Source: Pseudomonadota bacterium
GTDB taxonomy: Bacteria; Pseudomonadota; Alphaproteobacteria; Caulobacterales; Caulobacteraceae
DNA: 64,000 bases
Assembly: GCA_018241995.1 (NCBI GenBank)
Contig: JAFECT010000002.1
Coordinates: forward strand, 124,001-188,000
Reading direction: 5' to 3'
A program made the translations under genes and the position numbers. The notes below the pieces were generated by a model, which saw only the letters and a list, made by a program, of their open reading frames with translations, did no database searches and was not told where the DNA came from. Positions 29,555 to 40,583 of the stretch are shown here, in pieces. Positions within the stretch are counted from its first letter, which is position 1, and the number at the start of each line of letters is the position of its first letter.

Positions 29555-30892
29555 GTGGCCAGCCCTGAGACCATCGCTATCGTCGGCGCCGGATATACCG
29601 GCGCGCTGCTCGCTGTGCAGTTGCTGCGGCGCACTCCGGCGCGGGTGCTGCTGATCGAGCGGCGCTCCGTGTTCGGACTCGGTCTGGCCTACGGCACCGG
29701 TTGCCCGGCGCATCTGCTGAACGTCCGCTCCGGGCGCATGAGCGCCTTTCCCGACGACGCGTCGCATTTCGTGCGTTGGCTGCAGGACAACCGCCCTGAG
29801 CTCGCCGATCCCGACGGCTTCGCGCCGCGCATGGTCTATGGCGAGTACGTGCGCGCGACCCTGGACGCGCAGGAGGCTGCGAGCCCCGGCCGTTTCGAGC
29901 GGGTTTCAGGCGAGGTCACGGCCATTGACGCCGATGGCCAGGGCGTTCAGCTGAAACTGGCCGACGGCAGGCGCCTGAGCGCGGATCGCTGTGTGCTGGC
30001 GTTGGGCAACGCGCCTCCCGACCCCGCCGGCGCGGCGGGACTGACGCCTGGCGCTTCCGACCGCTTCATCAATGACCCGTGGGCGCCCGGCGCCCTCGCC
30101 ACGGTGAAGCCTGCCGATGAGGTGCTCCTGATCGGCTCGGGCCTGACCATGATCGATGTGGCCCTGGCCCTGGACGCCCAAGGCTGGCTCGGGCGGGCGC
30201 TGGCCCTGTCTCGCCGGGGCCTCCTGCCCCGCCCCCACGACGCCACCCAGTCCCACGCCCAACCCTGGCCTCCCGTAGACGCCAGCCTGTCGCAGCGCGC
30301 CAAGGCGTTTCGAGCCCGCGCCCGCACGATCGGCTGGGGCGAGGCGATGGACGAGATTCGCCCCTTCAACCAGGCGCTTTGGCGCGCAGCGGACAGCAGC
30401 GAACGCCGCCGCTTCCTGCGTCACCTGAGGCCGTGGTGGGACGTGCACCGCCACCGCACCGCCACGGAGATCGGCGCGCGCATCCAGGCGATGATCGAGG
30501 CGAGGACGCTGTCGGTCGGGGCCGGTCGGGTGGTCAAGGCCGAGACAAGGCCCGCCGGGGTCTGGATCGACTGGCGTCCGCGTGGGGCGACCGAGACGCG
30601 CCACGATCGCTTCGACCGCGTGATCAACTGCACCGGGCCGCTGTCGGACCTGAACCGCTCGCCCGATCCGCTGCACCGCGACCTGCTGGACCGGGGCGTG
30701 GCTCGTATCGATCGTGAGCGGCTCGGCCTGGATGTCGACGCCGGCCTGCGCGTGATCGACGGCGAAGGCCGGGCGCACAGGCGGCTCTACGCCGTCGGAC
30801 CGATCACCCGGGGCGAGGCCTGGGAGATCATCGCCGTGCCGGAAATCCGCGGGCAGGTCGCGGAACTGGCCGAGCGCTTCGCCAGGGGCTGA
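29555..30892 (+). CDS. FAD/NAD(P)-binding protein
   Basis: The protein has 445 residues from GTG 29555. It starts with the dinucleotide-binding motif IAIVGAGYTGALLAVQLL and carries a second Rossmann motif (VLLIGSGLTMIDVALAL). The segment FGLGLAYGTGCPAHLLNVRSGRMSAF is typical of the NAD_binding_9 (FAD-NAD(P)-binding) group, which includes HcnB-like and DUF-type oxidoreductases. It is convergent with the CYTH-CHAD gene, two bases apart. The substrate is unknown. Confidence 0.82.
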   Translation: MASPETIAIVGAGYTGALLAVQLLRRTPARVLLIERRSVFGLGLAYGTGCPAHLLNVRSGRMSAFPDDASHFVRWLQDNRPELADPDGFAPRMVYGEYVRATLDAQEAASPGRFERVSGEVTAIDADGQGVQLKLADGRRLSADRCVLALGNAPPDPAGAAGLTPGASDRFINDPWAPGALATVKPADEVLLIGSGLTMIDVALALDAQGWLGRALALSRRGLLPRPHDATQSHAQPWPPVDASLSQRAKAFRARARTIGWGEAMDEIRPFNQALWRAADSSERRRFLRHLRPWWDVHRHRTATEIGARIQAMIEARTLSVGAGRVVKAETRPAGVWIDWRPRGATETRHDRFDRVINCTGPLSDLNRSPDPLHRDLLDRGVARIDRERLGLDVDAGLRVIDGEGRAHRRLYAVGPITRGEAWEIIAVPEIRGQVAELAERFARG

Positions 30893-30894
30893 GT

Positions 30895-32421
30895 CTAGAG
30901 GAACAGCTTCGCCTTGGCGAAGTCCCCGGCCGCCTTCTCGGCGCGCTTCAACAACCGCCCCGCCTCACGCTCGACCTCGTCCACCGCCGCCCCGGCCGCG
31001 AAGGCCAGGTTGGGGTCGTGGGAGATCTCGGCCAGCACGCGCAACTGCCGTTCGGCGTTGACCAGGTCGTTGAGTTCGCCGAGCGCGTCCTGGAAGGGTC
31101 TAAGCGCCTCGATGAAGGCCTCGGCCGCCTTCCGGCCTGCCTTGCCCTCTGCAAGAGAGGCGAAGAACTCGGCGCCATAGCGGAGCTTCTTGGCCTTGAT
31201 GCGCACCGCATGCCGTGCGGGCGGCTCGAGATCGCGGACCCGGCGCGACGCCTTGCGCAGCTTACGGGCGCGGGACTTGAGCGTCTCCCGGGCGAAATCG
31301 AGCGCGGAGCGGGTCCGAACCGCCGCGCGGACGGGATCGTCGACCGTCAGCCAGTCCCCGGTCTCCAGCCAGCGGGCCACATCGAACAGCAGGCGCGACA
31401 GCTCCGGCGCCTCCAGAGCCGCGGCGGCCTCGTCATAGGCCTGGGCGCGGCGCCGTTCGAGCGCCGCCAGGAGGGAGTGCGCATCGAAGGAGGGGGTCAG
31501 CTCCAGGCCCCGCACCCGCTCGATCAGCACATCCAGGTCGCGCGCGGCCCCCAGGCTCTGACCGGTGCGGCGCAACGCCGTCTTCAGACGCTCGCTCTCC
31601 GGGTCGCCGAACAGCGGGCTGAACAGCGACAACGCCGCGCGGAAGCGCCGGATCGCAACCCGCGCCTGGTGGACGGCTTCGACCGCCCGCGCTTCGCGGA
31701 CCAGCCGCTCGTTCTTCAGGAACTGGGTCAGGCAAGCCCGGCCCACAGCCTGAAAAGCGCCCGCCGTATCTATATCGCGGTCCAACACGACCCTGGCGCT
31801 CTTCGACGGCCCGACGCCCCCGCCCAGCAGCGCTTCGCCCGCCTCCGCCTTGCTGCGCACCGAAGGGCGCAAGGGCGCCGCGTCGCAGAGCTCCGCCGCC
31901 ACCGTGAACAAATTGGCGGGTCGCCCGCGGGCCAGTTCCAGCTCCACCTCGAGGATGGGACTCGACTTTTCCGCCACGCGGGCCTCGCCCACGTCCAAGG
32001 TCAGCTCGATCCGCGCGCCGCCGCGAAAGACGGCATGGGAGCGCCGCTCGACCTCGATTGTGAAGCGCGGCGCCAAGTCGGCGCCCGCTTCCAGCACCTT
32101 GGCCAGCGGCGTCGACTTCAAGACGCCCAGATCCAGCGCGTCGGAGGCGACCGCGCATTCCCACTCGCCGCGGGTAAGGAATCCGTCCCCGGCCGTCTTC
32201 AGAGTCTGAATATGGCGACGCCCGTCGGAGCGGATGCGCAGCGCCATCCTCGCCCGGGCCAGCCGCCCGTCGGGCGTGTCGAAATAGGTCGAGACCAGCC
32301 GCTTGGCCTTGCCCAGCCGGCGCATCAGAGGGTGACGCATCAGGGCCGCGAGATCGCCGGGGCGCACCTCAAGCTTCAGCTCGACCTCAGTCGGCCTATC
32401 GGGCTCGTCCGAGCCGTCCAT
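30895..32421 (-). CDS. CYTH-CHAD protein, probable inorganic triphosphatase
   Basis: The protein has 508 residues. The N-terminal CYTH domain is a triphosphate tunnel metalloenzyme with the EVELKLEV signature (ExExK), LVSTYFDTPDGRLARARMALRIR and a later EVELELARG. The C-terminal CHAD domain (from about residue 230) is helical and rich in conserved His/Arg/Lys (VHQARVAIRRFRAAL, HAVRIKAKKLRYGAEFF). CYTH-CHAD proteins such as E. coli YgiF hydrolyse inorganic triphosphate, and CHAD domains bind polyphosphate. The start ATG 32421 is chosen because it precedes the CYTH signature directly; the frame is open upstream. Confidence 0.88.
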   Translation of the reverse strand: MDGSDEPDRPTEVELKLEVRPGDLAALMRHPLMRRLGKAKRLVSTYFDTPDGRLARARMALRIRSDGRRHIQTLKTAGDGFLTRGEWECAVASDALDLGVLKSTPLAKVLEAGADLAPRFTIEVERRSHAVFRGGARIELTLDVGEARVAEKSSPILEVELELARGRPANLFTVAAELCDAAPLRPSVRSKAEAGEALLGGGVGPSKSARVVLDRDIDTAGAFQAVGRACLTQFLKNERLVREARAVEAVHQARVAIRRFRAALSLFSPLFGDPESERLKTALRRTGQSLGAARDLDVLIERVRGLELTPSFDAHSLLAALERRRAQAYDEAAAALEAPELSRLLFDVARWLETGDWLTVDDPVRAAVRTRSALDFARETLKSRARKLRKASRRVRDLEPPARHAVRIKAKKLRYGAEFFASLAEGKAGRKAAEAFIEALRPFQDALGELNDLVNAERQLRVLAEISHDPNLAFAAGAAVDEVEREAGRLLKRAEKAAGDFAKAKLFL

Positions 32422-32465
32422 GCTCCGACCTCCGCGCGCGGACGCGACCTTAGGAGCGGGTGGGT

Positions 32466-33818
32466 TCAGGCCGCAGCCTTTTTCACCGCCCCGGCGATAT
32501 CCTTGACCACTTGGGTCACCAACGCTTCGTCGTCGCCCTCCGCCATGATGCGGATCAAGGGCTCGGTGCCCGAGGCGCGCACGACGATCCGGCCCGAGCC
32601 GTTCAGCTTGGCCTCGGCGTCGGCGATGCATTCCTTGACGGTCTTGGACGCCAGGGGCTCGCCGCCGGCGAAGCGCACGTTTTCGAGCCGCTGCGGAACG
32701 GGCTCGAACTGACGCGCCAGGCGGCTCATCGGCTGACCCGACTGGATCATTACCGCCAGCACCTGCAACGCGGCCAGCAGGCCATCGCCGGTGGTGGAGT
32801 AGTCGCGCAGGATCAGGTGCCCGGACTGCTCGCCGCCCAGGTTGAACCCGCCCTCGCGCATCCGCTCCATCACATAGCGGTCGCCGACCTTGGTGCGCTC
32901 GAGTTTCAGGCCCTTGGAGGCCATGAACCGCTCCAGGCCCAGGTTCGACATGATGGTGGCCACCACCCCGCCCCCGCTCAGCCGCTCGGACTCGGCCCAC
33001 GCCGAGGCGATGATGGCCATGATCTGGTCGCCGTCGACGACCTGACCCTTCTCGTCGCAGATCACCAGTCGATCAGCGTCGCCGTCCAGCGCGATGCCGA
33101 TGTCGGCGCGGTAGGTCTTCACCGCCTCGGCCATGGTCGCCGGGTGGGTCGAGCCGCATTCCTCGTTGATGTTGAAGCCGGTCGGATTGACCCCGATCTC
33201 GATCACCTCCGCGCCCAGTTCGTAGAGCGCGAGCGGCGCGACCTTGTAGGCGGCGCCGTTGGCGCAGTCGATCACCACTCTGAGGCCGTTCAGGCTGAGC
33301 TTCTTGGGGAAGGCGCCCTTGGCGATCTCGACATAGCGGGCCTGGGCGTCGTCCACGCGCTTGACCCGCCCAAGCTCCGTCGGGCCCGCCAGGCCCTGCT
33401 GCAGGCCCTCCATCATCAGGGCTTCGATGCGGTGCTCGACCTCGTCGGACAGCTTGTAGCCGTCCGGCCCGAACAGCTTGATGCCGTTGTCGGCGAAGTT
33501 GTTGTGCGAGGCGGAGATCATCACGCCCAGGTCCGCGCGCATGGAGCGGGTCATCATCGCCACGCCCGGCGTCGGCAGCGGGCCGAACAGGCGCACGTCC
33601 ATGCCCATGGAGGTGAAGCCGGCCACCAGGGCGGGCTCGATCATGTAGCCGGAAAGGCGGGTGTCCTTGCCGATCACCACCAAGTGGCGGCGGTTGTGCT
33701 CCGACAGGAACATCTTGCCGGCGGCCAGCCCGACCCGCAGCGCCACCTCGGCGGTCATGGGGTGCTTGTTGGCCTGGCCGCGGATGCCGTCGGTGCCGAA
33801 GAATGCGCGTTGGGTCAT
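32466..33818 (-). CDS. glmM: Phosphoglucosamine mutase
   Basis: Converts glucosamine-6-phosphate to glucosamine-1-phosphate for UDP-GlcNAc synthesis. It has 450 residues. The N terminus [12 protein letters not shown], the phosphoserine loop [15 protein letters not shown], the metal loop [11 protein letters not shown] and the C-terminal [12 protein letters not shown] are diagnostic of GlmM. It is divergent from glmS, which makes its substrate, across a 216-base spacer that holds several hairpins. Coordinated control through this shared region is likely. Confidence 0.95.
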   Translation of the reverse strand: MTQRAFFGTDGIRGQANKHPMTAEVALRVGLAAGKMFLSEHNRRHLVVIGKDTRLSGYMIEPALVAGFTSMGMDVRLFGPLPTPGVAMMTRSMRADLGVMISASHNNFADNGIKLFGPDGYKLSDEVEHRIEALMMEGLQQGLAGPTELGRVKRVDDAQARYVEIAKGAFPKKLSLNGLRVVIDCANGAAYKVAPLALYELGAEVIEIGVNPTGFNINEECGSTHPATMAEAVKTYRADIGIALDGDADRLVICDEKGQVVDGDQIMAIIASAWAESERLSGGGVVATIMSNLGLERFMASKGLKLERTKVGDRYVMERMREGGFNLGGEQSGHLILRDYSTTGDGLLAALQVLAVMIQSGQPMSRLARQFEPVPQRLENVRFAGGEPLASKTVKECIADAEAKLNGSGRIVVRASGTEPLIRIMAEGDDEALVTQVVKDIAGAVKKAAA

Positions 33819-33901
33819 GGAAGGCCTTCTAGGCTCTGCTCGGGCGGCTTGAAACCAAAAGCGGCCGTTCGGAAACGTCTCGAAACGCAGATTTAGATGC
33901 G

Positions 33902-34029
33902 CCGCCTTTCGGCGATGCTAAAGGCGGAGCGCGGATTGCCCGCACGCGTTCCATTAGACGAAGACGCCCGCCTGCGACAGGGGCCGGAAAGTCCGGCGAG
34001 GCAAGGTGAGGGTGCGACGAGGAAACCTC
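33902..34029 (+). promoter_or_regulatory. Structured leader before glmS (three hairpins)
   Basis: Three perfect hairpins occur in order: CCGCCTTT / AAAGGCGG (33902-33927, 10-base loop), GCCGGA / TCCGGC (33983-33997, loop AAG), and GAGG / CCTC (34019-34029, loop AAA). The last contains the GAGG that would serve as glmS Shine-Dalgarno, so it could hide the ribosome binding site. The role is inferred from layout only. Confidence 0.4.
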
Positions 34030-34034
34030 CCGAC

Positions 34035-35855
<1,821 letters not shown>

Positions 35856-35876
35856 GGCCCTCTTCGCCAAAGAAAA

Positions 35877-35900
35877 CGCCGCCGGGCGGACCCGGCGGCG
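35877..35900 (-). terminator. Terminator between convergent glmS and a lipoprotein gene
   Basis: A perfect 10-bp stem CGCCGCCGGG / CCCGGCGGCG. Read on the minus strand it is followed by TTTTCTTT, so it mainly serves the minus-strand lipoprotein gene, and may also end glmS transcripts. Confidence 0.75.
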
Positions 35901-35953
35901 CTGAAGTCTCAAACGCAGAACGCCGGAGGTGAAGCCGGCGCCCTGGCGGAGGA

Positions 35954-36247
35954 TCACTTCTTCTTGGTGGTCGTGGTGCTCGTGGTCGTCGAGGCCGAGC
36001 CGTCCGGGTTGGCCGAGGTGGCCGGGCCGCTCGTGGTCGTGGTCGAGCCGTCCGGGTTCGTCGTCGTCGAGGACGGAGCCGCCGGGGTGGCGCTCATGTC
36101 GGTCGAGGCCGGAGCCGAAGCCGGGGCGGTCGTGGTGGTGTCGGTGGTGGTCGTCGTGTCGGTGGCGTCCTTCTTCTTGCAGGCGCCCAGGGACACGGCG
36201 GTGGCGGCGGCGGCGACGACGAGGGCCGCCTTCCAGGTCATTTTCAT
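35954..36247 (-). CDS. Small lipoprotein with Ser/Thr-rich low-complexity tail
   Basis: The protein has 97 residues. The signal MKMTWKAALVVAAAATAVSLGAC contains the lipobox SLGAC, so it should be lipidated. The mature part is almost entirely Thr, Ser, Ala, Pro and Asp, with NPDGS occurring twice, and ends in KKK. GGAG lies 8 bases before ATG 36247, which fixes this start over longer options. The low-complexity tail suggests a flexible or glycosylatable periplasmic stalk. No family is recognised. Confidence 0.75.
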   Translation of the reverse strand: MKMTWKAALVVAAAATAVSLGACKKKDATDTTTTTDTTTTAPASAPASTDMSATPAAPSSTTTNPDGSTTTTSGPATSANPDGSASTTTSTTTTKKK

Positions 36248-36413
36248 GCGATAATCTCCTATCGAACCCCCCGTCTCGGGGCGTCTCGCACACGGGGAAC
36301 TCACGCGGGCGTGAACTGTTCCCGTCAGCCCCAAGGAGCCTTCACGGTGGCCGCCGCTTGGCCTCGGCCCGCGGCTGTCCTAAGTGCTGCCCAACGAAAC
36401 TTCAGGAGCCTCT

Positions 36414-37286
36414 ATGGCCCGCGTCCGCAAAGCCGTCCTGCCCGTCGCCGGCCTGGGCACCCGCGTCCTGCCCGCCACCAAGACCATTCCGAAAGAGCTG
36501 CTGACCGTCGTGGACCGGCCGATCCTGTCCTATGTGGTCGAGGAGGCCCGCCAGGCCGGGATCGAGCACCTGGTTTTCGTGACCGGTCGGGCCAAGGGCG
36601 CCATCGAGGACTATTTCGACCATCAGGTCGAGCTGGAGGACCAGCTCCGCGCCAAGGGCAAGACCGCCATGCTCGAAGAGCTCCTGGCCGAGCTGCCCAA
36701 ACCCGGCGAGATGAGTTTCGTGCGCCAGATGGCGCCCTTGGGCCTCGGCCACGCGGTCTGGTGCGCCCGCGACCTGATCGGCGACGAGCCGTTCGCGGTG
36801 ATGCTGCCCGACATGATCATGGACGCGACGCCGGGGGCCCTGGCCCAGGCCATCGAGGCCCATGAGCAGACCGGCGGGGCCAACATCGTGGTGGTTGAGC
36901 CCTGTCCAGAGGGACAGGCCCACCAGTACGGCATCGTGGCCCTGGACGGTCAGGACGGCCGGCTGAACCGCATGACCGGCATGGTCGAGAAGCCGCCGAA
37001 GGGCACCGAGCCCTCCAACCTGTTCATCTCGGGCCGCTACGTGTTGAACGCGTCGATCTTTGACGCCCTGGCCCATCACGAGAAGGGCGCAGGCGGGGAG
37101 ATCCAGCTGACCGACGCTATGGCCCGGCTGATGAAGACCGAGCCTTTCCATGCCTTGGAATACGCCGGAACCACCTACGACTGCGGCGACAAGGTGGGCC
37201 TGTTGCGGGCCAACGTGGCGATGGCCCTGAAGCGTCCGGATTTGGCCGAAGCCGCGCGGGCGGCGATCACGCCGCTGTTGAGCTGA
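36414..37286 (+). CDS. galU: UTP--glucose-1-phosphate uridylyltransferase
   Basis: Makes UDP-glucose for envelope polysaccharides and glycolipids. It has 290 residues from ATG 36414, with CAGGAG upstream. The nucleotide-binding start [20 protein letters not shown], the [19 protein letters not shown] segment and [19 protein letters not shown] are diagnostic. An in-frame start 30 bases upstream is less likely. UDP-glucose is also a substrate of the UDP-sulfoquinovose-synthase-like enzyme about 2 kb away. The stop overlaps the convergent histidine kinase gene by 20 bases. Confidence 0.94.
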   Translation: MARVRKAVLPVAGLGTRVLPATKTIPKELLTVVDRPILSYVVEEARQAGIEHLVFVTGRAKGAIEDYFDHQVELEDQLRAKGKTAMLEELLAELPKPGEMSFVRQMAPLGLGHAVWCARDLIGDEPFAVMLPDMIMDATPGALAQAIEAHEQTGGANIVVVEPCPEGQAHQYGIVALDGQDGRLNRMTGMVEKPPKGTEPSNLFISGRYVLNASIFDALAHHEKGAGGEIQLTDAMARLMKTEPFHALEYAGTTYDCGDKVGLLRANVAMALKRPDLAEAARAAITPLLS

Positions 37287-39171
37287 GCCTGGCCTCGGCG
37301 GCCTCGGGAGAAGCGTCCAGCGCTTCGGCGATGGCCGCATAGAGCGCCTGAGCCTGCAGAGGCTTGGCCACATGGCCGTCCATGCCCGCCGCGCGGCAGG
37401 CCTCGATGTGGTGGGGCAGGGCGTTGGCGGTCAGGGCCAGGATGGGCTTGCGGGCGAGACCTGTCTCGGCCTCCAGCGCCCGAATGGCGCGAGCCGTGTC
37501 CGGCCCGTCCAGCACCGGCATCTGCATGTCCAGCAGCACCAGATCAAACTCGGCGCGGATATAGGCCTGAACCGCCTGGGCGCCGTCGTCGACCATCAGG
37601 ATGTCTGCGCCGGTGGGCGCCAGCATCAGCTCCAGGACCTTCTGGTTCACAGGATTGTCTTCGGCGCAGAGCACCCGCAACGACCGGTCCGCATGGGCTG
37701 AGGCCGGCGGGGGGCTTGACGCGGCTTCGGGCTCCGCGTCGCCCAGCCGCTCCAGCGGAAGCTCGACCCAGAAGAGCGAGCCCTCGCCCGGGCGGCTGTC
37801 GCAGCCGATCAGCCCGCCCATCAGCGATGTCATGCGGCGGCAGATGGCCAGCCCCAGGCCCGAGCCGCCGAAGCGGCGCGTGGTCGAGGCGTCTGCCTGC
37901 TCGAACTCCCCGAACAGGCGGCTCTTGGTCTCCTGATCGAAACCGATACCGCTGTCGCTGACTTCGAAGCGCAACCTGGCCGGAGCGCCGGGTTCGACCG
38001 CCTGAACCGGGAAAACACGCAGAGACACGCGGCCCCGATCGGTGAATTTCACGGCATTGCCCAGCAGGTTCCCCAGCACCTGGCGCAGGCGGAAGGCGTC
38101 GCCTAGATAGCAACCAGCAGCTTCCGGGGCGACCTCGACCTCAAGCACCAGGTCCTTGGCATAGGCGGCTTCGCTGTAGAGGCCGGCCGTGTCGAAGGCG
38201 GTGCGGGACAGGTCGAAGGGCGCGGCATCGAGTTCAAGCTTGCCCGCCTCGATCCGCGACAGGTCAAGAAGGTCGTTGAGCAGGCAAAGCAATAGCTGGC
38301 CCGAGCTCAGCACCGTCTCCACCATCTCCGCCTGGGCCGGTTGCAGACGCGTGGCCTTCAGCGCCTCAGCCATGCCCAGCACCCCGTTCATGGGGGTGCG
38401 GATTTCGTGGCTCATCACGGCCAGGAAGTCGCTCTTGGCCCGGTTGGCGGCCTCGGCGGCCTTCAGGGCCTGCCCTGCCCGGCGGCTCTCGTGTACGCAC
38501 ACGCCGGCCAGCAGCAGGGCGAACAGCAGGAGGCCGCCGAGCAGCAGGTCGTCGCGGTTGCGGGCGGTTTCCAGGGTCCGGACGCCGGCGGCGGTATTGG
38601 CTCTCTGAGCCGCGGCCAGCACGGCCTGGACCGTATGGTGGCGCGCGACCAGCTCGCCCAGCGCCTGGCTTGCGGCGCGCGCCTCGACGATGGCGGCGGG
38701 ATTGTCGTTGCGATGGATGGCCAGTCGCAGGGATTCGATATGGCCGATGGCGCCCAGGCCGATCTCGCTCATTTCATCGGTCAGGCGCATCAGGCGGCGG
38801 GTCTCGGCCGGGCCCAGGCGCCCGGGGCCCTCCGCCGCCAGACGGCCGCGCAGGCGCTTCAGGGCCTTGCCGAGCTTGAGATTGGCCCGCTGCACCGCGT
38901 CCGGCGCCTTGGCGGTCGCCGCAGCGCGCAGGTCCACGACCAGGTCGGCGATGGCGGAATCGTCACGCAAGGCTTCGGCATAGAAGGCTTCGCCGGCTGC
39001 GAAACCCTCCAGATCGGGCTGCCAGGCAAGGCTCAACGCACCGGCAAGCGCGGCGATCAGGGCGGCGACGCCGCACAGGGTCACCGCTACGGCGTAGCGG
39101 GTCGCAGTGGCGCGCGCATACAGGCGACGCAAGGTCGCCGGCAGGGCTCGCAGATCCGCACGGATCGGCAT
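37267..39171 (-). CDS. Hybrid sensor histidine kinase with receiver domain
   Basis: Membrane-bound two-component sensor of 634 residues. Transmembrane helix 1 is around residues 25-45 ([21 protein letters not shown]), then a mostly helical periplasmic sensor, then transmembrane helix 2 ([19 protein letters not shown]). The kinase has the H-box [16 protein letters not shown]-box and G-boxes ([14 protein letters not shown]). A C-terminal receiver has phospho-acceptor Asp in [13 protein letters not shown] and Lys in HVAKPL. The start ATG 39171 follows GGGAGAGG. It has no phosphotransfer domain or partner regulator next to it. Confidence 0.9.
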   Translation of the reverse strand: MPIRADLRALPATLRRLYARATATRYAVAVTLCGVAALIAALAGALSLAWQPDLEGFAAGEAFYAEALRDDSAIADLVVDLRAAATAKAPDAVQRANLKLGKALKRLRGRLAAEGPGRLGPAETRRLMRLTDEMSEIGLGAIGHIESLRLAIHRNDNPAAIVEARAASQALGELVARHHTVQAVLAAAQRANTAAGVRTLETARNRDDLLLGGLLLFALLLAGVCVHESRRAGQALKAAEAANRAKSDFLAVMSHEIRTPMNGVLGMAEALKATRLQPAQAEMVETVLSSGQLLLCLLNDLLDLSRIEAGKLELDAAPFDLSRTAFDTAGLYSEAAYAKDLVLEVEVAPEAAGCYLGDAFRLRQVLGNLLGNAVKFTDRGRVSLRVFPVQAVEPGAPARLRFEVSDSGIGFDQETKSRLFGEFEQADASTTRRFGGSGLGLAICRRMTSLMGGLIGCDSRPGEGSLFWVELPLERLGDAEPEAASSPPPASAHADRSLRVLCAEDNPVNQKVLELMLAPTGADILMVDDGAQAVQAYIRAEFDLVLLDMQMPVLDGPDTARAIRALEAETGLARKPILALTANALPHHIEACRAAGMDGHVAKPLQAQALYAAIAEALDASPEAAEARLSSTAA

Positions 39172-39233
39172 GCGCCTCTCCCACAAGGCTTCGCAGCGTC
39201 GACTATCGTACGGACAAGTGAACGTCAGATTGA

Positions 39234-39250
39234 TGTGCCGAATCGGCACA
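39234..39250. promoter_or_regulatory. Perfect 17-bp palindrome in the divergent kinase / sqd1-like spacer
   Basis: TGTGCCGAATCGGCACA is an 8-1-8 perfect inverted repeat, about 63 bases from the kinase start and 93 from the sqd1-like start. It looks like an operator for a dimeric regulator. Its right arm also begins a GG-N10-GC pattern (GG 39245-39246, GC 39257-39258) with sigma54-like spacing, a weaker idea. Confidence 0.45.
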
Positions 39251-39342
39251 ACCGTCGCAACATCCCGAGCGCGCGAACGCCGTTGCGCAGACCGGCCCGA
39301 ACGGGCCATGGTGGATCAAAGAGACGTGGGGCGAGGTGTGCG

Positions 39343-40569
39343 ATGCGTGTGCTGATCCTGGGCGGAGACGGCTTCTGCGGCTGGCCCACGGCCCTGCACC
39401 TGTCCGCGCGCGGTTGGGACGTGGCGATTGTCGACAATCTTTCCCGGCGAAAGATCGACATCGAGCTTGAGGTGGAGTCGCTGACGCCGATCCGCCCGAT
39501 CGGCGAGCGGTTGAAGGCTTGGCGCGAAGTCACCGGCCGCGAGATCGAGTTCCACGACCTGACGGTGGGCAAGGAATACGACCGCCTGCTGGGTCTCCTG
39601 AAGACCTTCAAGCCGCATGCGGTGGTGCACTTCGCCGAGCAGCGGGCCGCGCCCTATTCGATGAAGACGGCGCGCCACAAGCTCTACACCGTCGACAACA
39701 ACCTCAACGCCACCAACCACCTGCTGGCTGCGATCGTGGAGTCGGGCCTCGACATCCACCTGGCGCACCTGGGCACCATGGGCGTCTACGGCTACGGCAC
39801 CGCCGGCCTGAAAATCCCTGAGGGCTATCTGAAGGTGGTGGTCGACACCGACTCAGGGCCCGCCGAGCAGGAAATCCTGTTCCCGCCCAACCCGGGCTCG
39901 ATCTACCACATGACCAAGACCCAGGACGCCCTGCTGTTCCAGTTCTACGCCAAGAACGACCGGCTCCGGATCACCGACCTGCACCAGGGCATCGTCTGGG
40001 GCACCCAGACCGACGAGACCCGCCTGGACGAGCGGCTGGTCAACCGCTTCGACTATGACGGCGACTACGGCACGGTGCTGAACCGCTTCCTGATGCAGGC
40101 GGCGGTGGACTATCCCCTGACCGTGCACGGGTCGGGCGGCCAGACCCGGGCCTTCATCAACATCCAGGACACGGTGCGCTGCATCGAGCTGGCGCTGAAC
40201 CACCCGCCCAAGCGCGGCGAGCGGGTCAATATCCTGAACCAGATGACCGAGTGCTGGCGCGTGCGCGATCTGGCCCAGATGATCGCGCGCCTGACCGGCG
40301 CCGAGGTGGCCTTCGTTTCCAATCCGCGCAACGAAGCGGACGAGAACGACCTGGCGGTATTGAACCAGAAGTTCCTGGGCCTGGGCTTGAAGCCCGTGAC
40401 CCTGGAGGAAGGCCTGCTGGCGGAATCGGCGGAGATCGCGCGCAAATACGCCGGCCGCGCCGACCGCGCCAAGATTCCTTGCGTCTCACACTGGAACGCC
40501 GACCGCGCGGCCGCGGCGGAGGCCGCCTCTCGGCCTGACCTGAAGGCGGTTGAGGGCGGGGCGGCCTAA
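39343..40569 (+). CDS. UDP-sulfoquinovose synthase-like (SQD1/SqdB family) NAD-dependent epimerase
   Basis: SDR-family enzyme of 408 residues from ATG 39343. SQD1/SqdB converts UDP-glucose and sulfite to UDP-sulfoquinovose, the head group donor of the sulfolipid SQDG. Matches to that family are LILGGDGFCGWPTALHLS (NAD loop), VVHFAEQRAAPYSM, LGTMGVYG with Thr145, the catalytic SIYHMTK (Tyr188, Lys192), LNRFLMQAAVDYPLTVHG and GGQTRAFINIQDTVRC. Galactolipid-type epimerases lack the AEQRAAPYSM stretch. It lies near galU and a GT4 glycosyltransferase, though the next gene is an unrelated SDR. Confidence 0.85.
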   Translation: MRVLILGGDGFCGWPTALHLSARGWDVAIVDNLSRRKIDIELEVESLTPIRPIGERLKAWREVTGREIEFHDLTVGKEYDRLLGLLKTFKPHAVVHFAEQRAAPYSMKTARHKLYTVDNNLNATNHLLAAIVESGLDIHLAHLGTMGVYGYGTAGLKIPEGYLKVVVDTDSGPAEQEILFPPNPGSIYHMTKTQDALLFQFYAKNDRLRITDLHQGIVWGTQTDETRLDERLVNRFDYDGDYGTVLNRFLMQAAVDYPLTVHGSGGQTRAFINIQDTVRCIELALNHPPKRGERVNILNQMTECWRVRDLAQMIARLTGAEVAFVSNPRNEADENDLAVLNQKFLGLGLKPVTLEEGLLAESAEIARKYAGRADRAKIPCVSHWNADRAAAAEAASRPDLKAVEGGAA

Positions 40570-40583
40570 GGGGCGCCTCGGCC

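Noticed and set aside
33981..33997. GGAAAGTCCGG in the glmS leader as a possible RNase P RNA signature
   Set aside because: Only this short piece matches; the flanking RNase P helices and length are missing. It fits better as a small hairpin.
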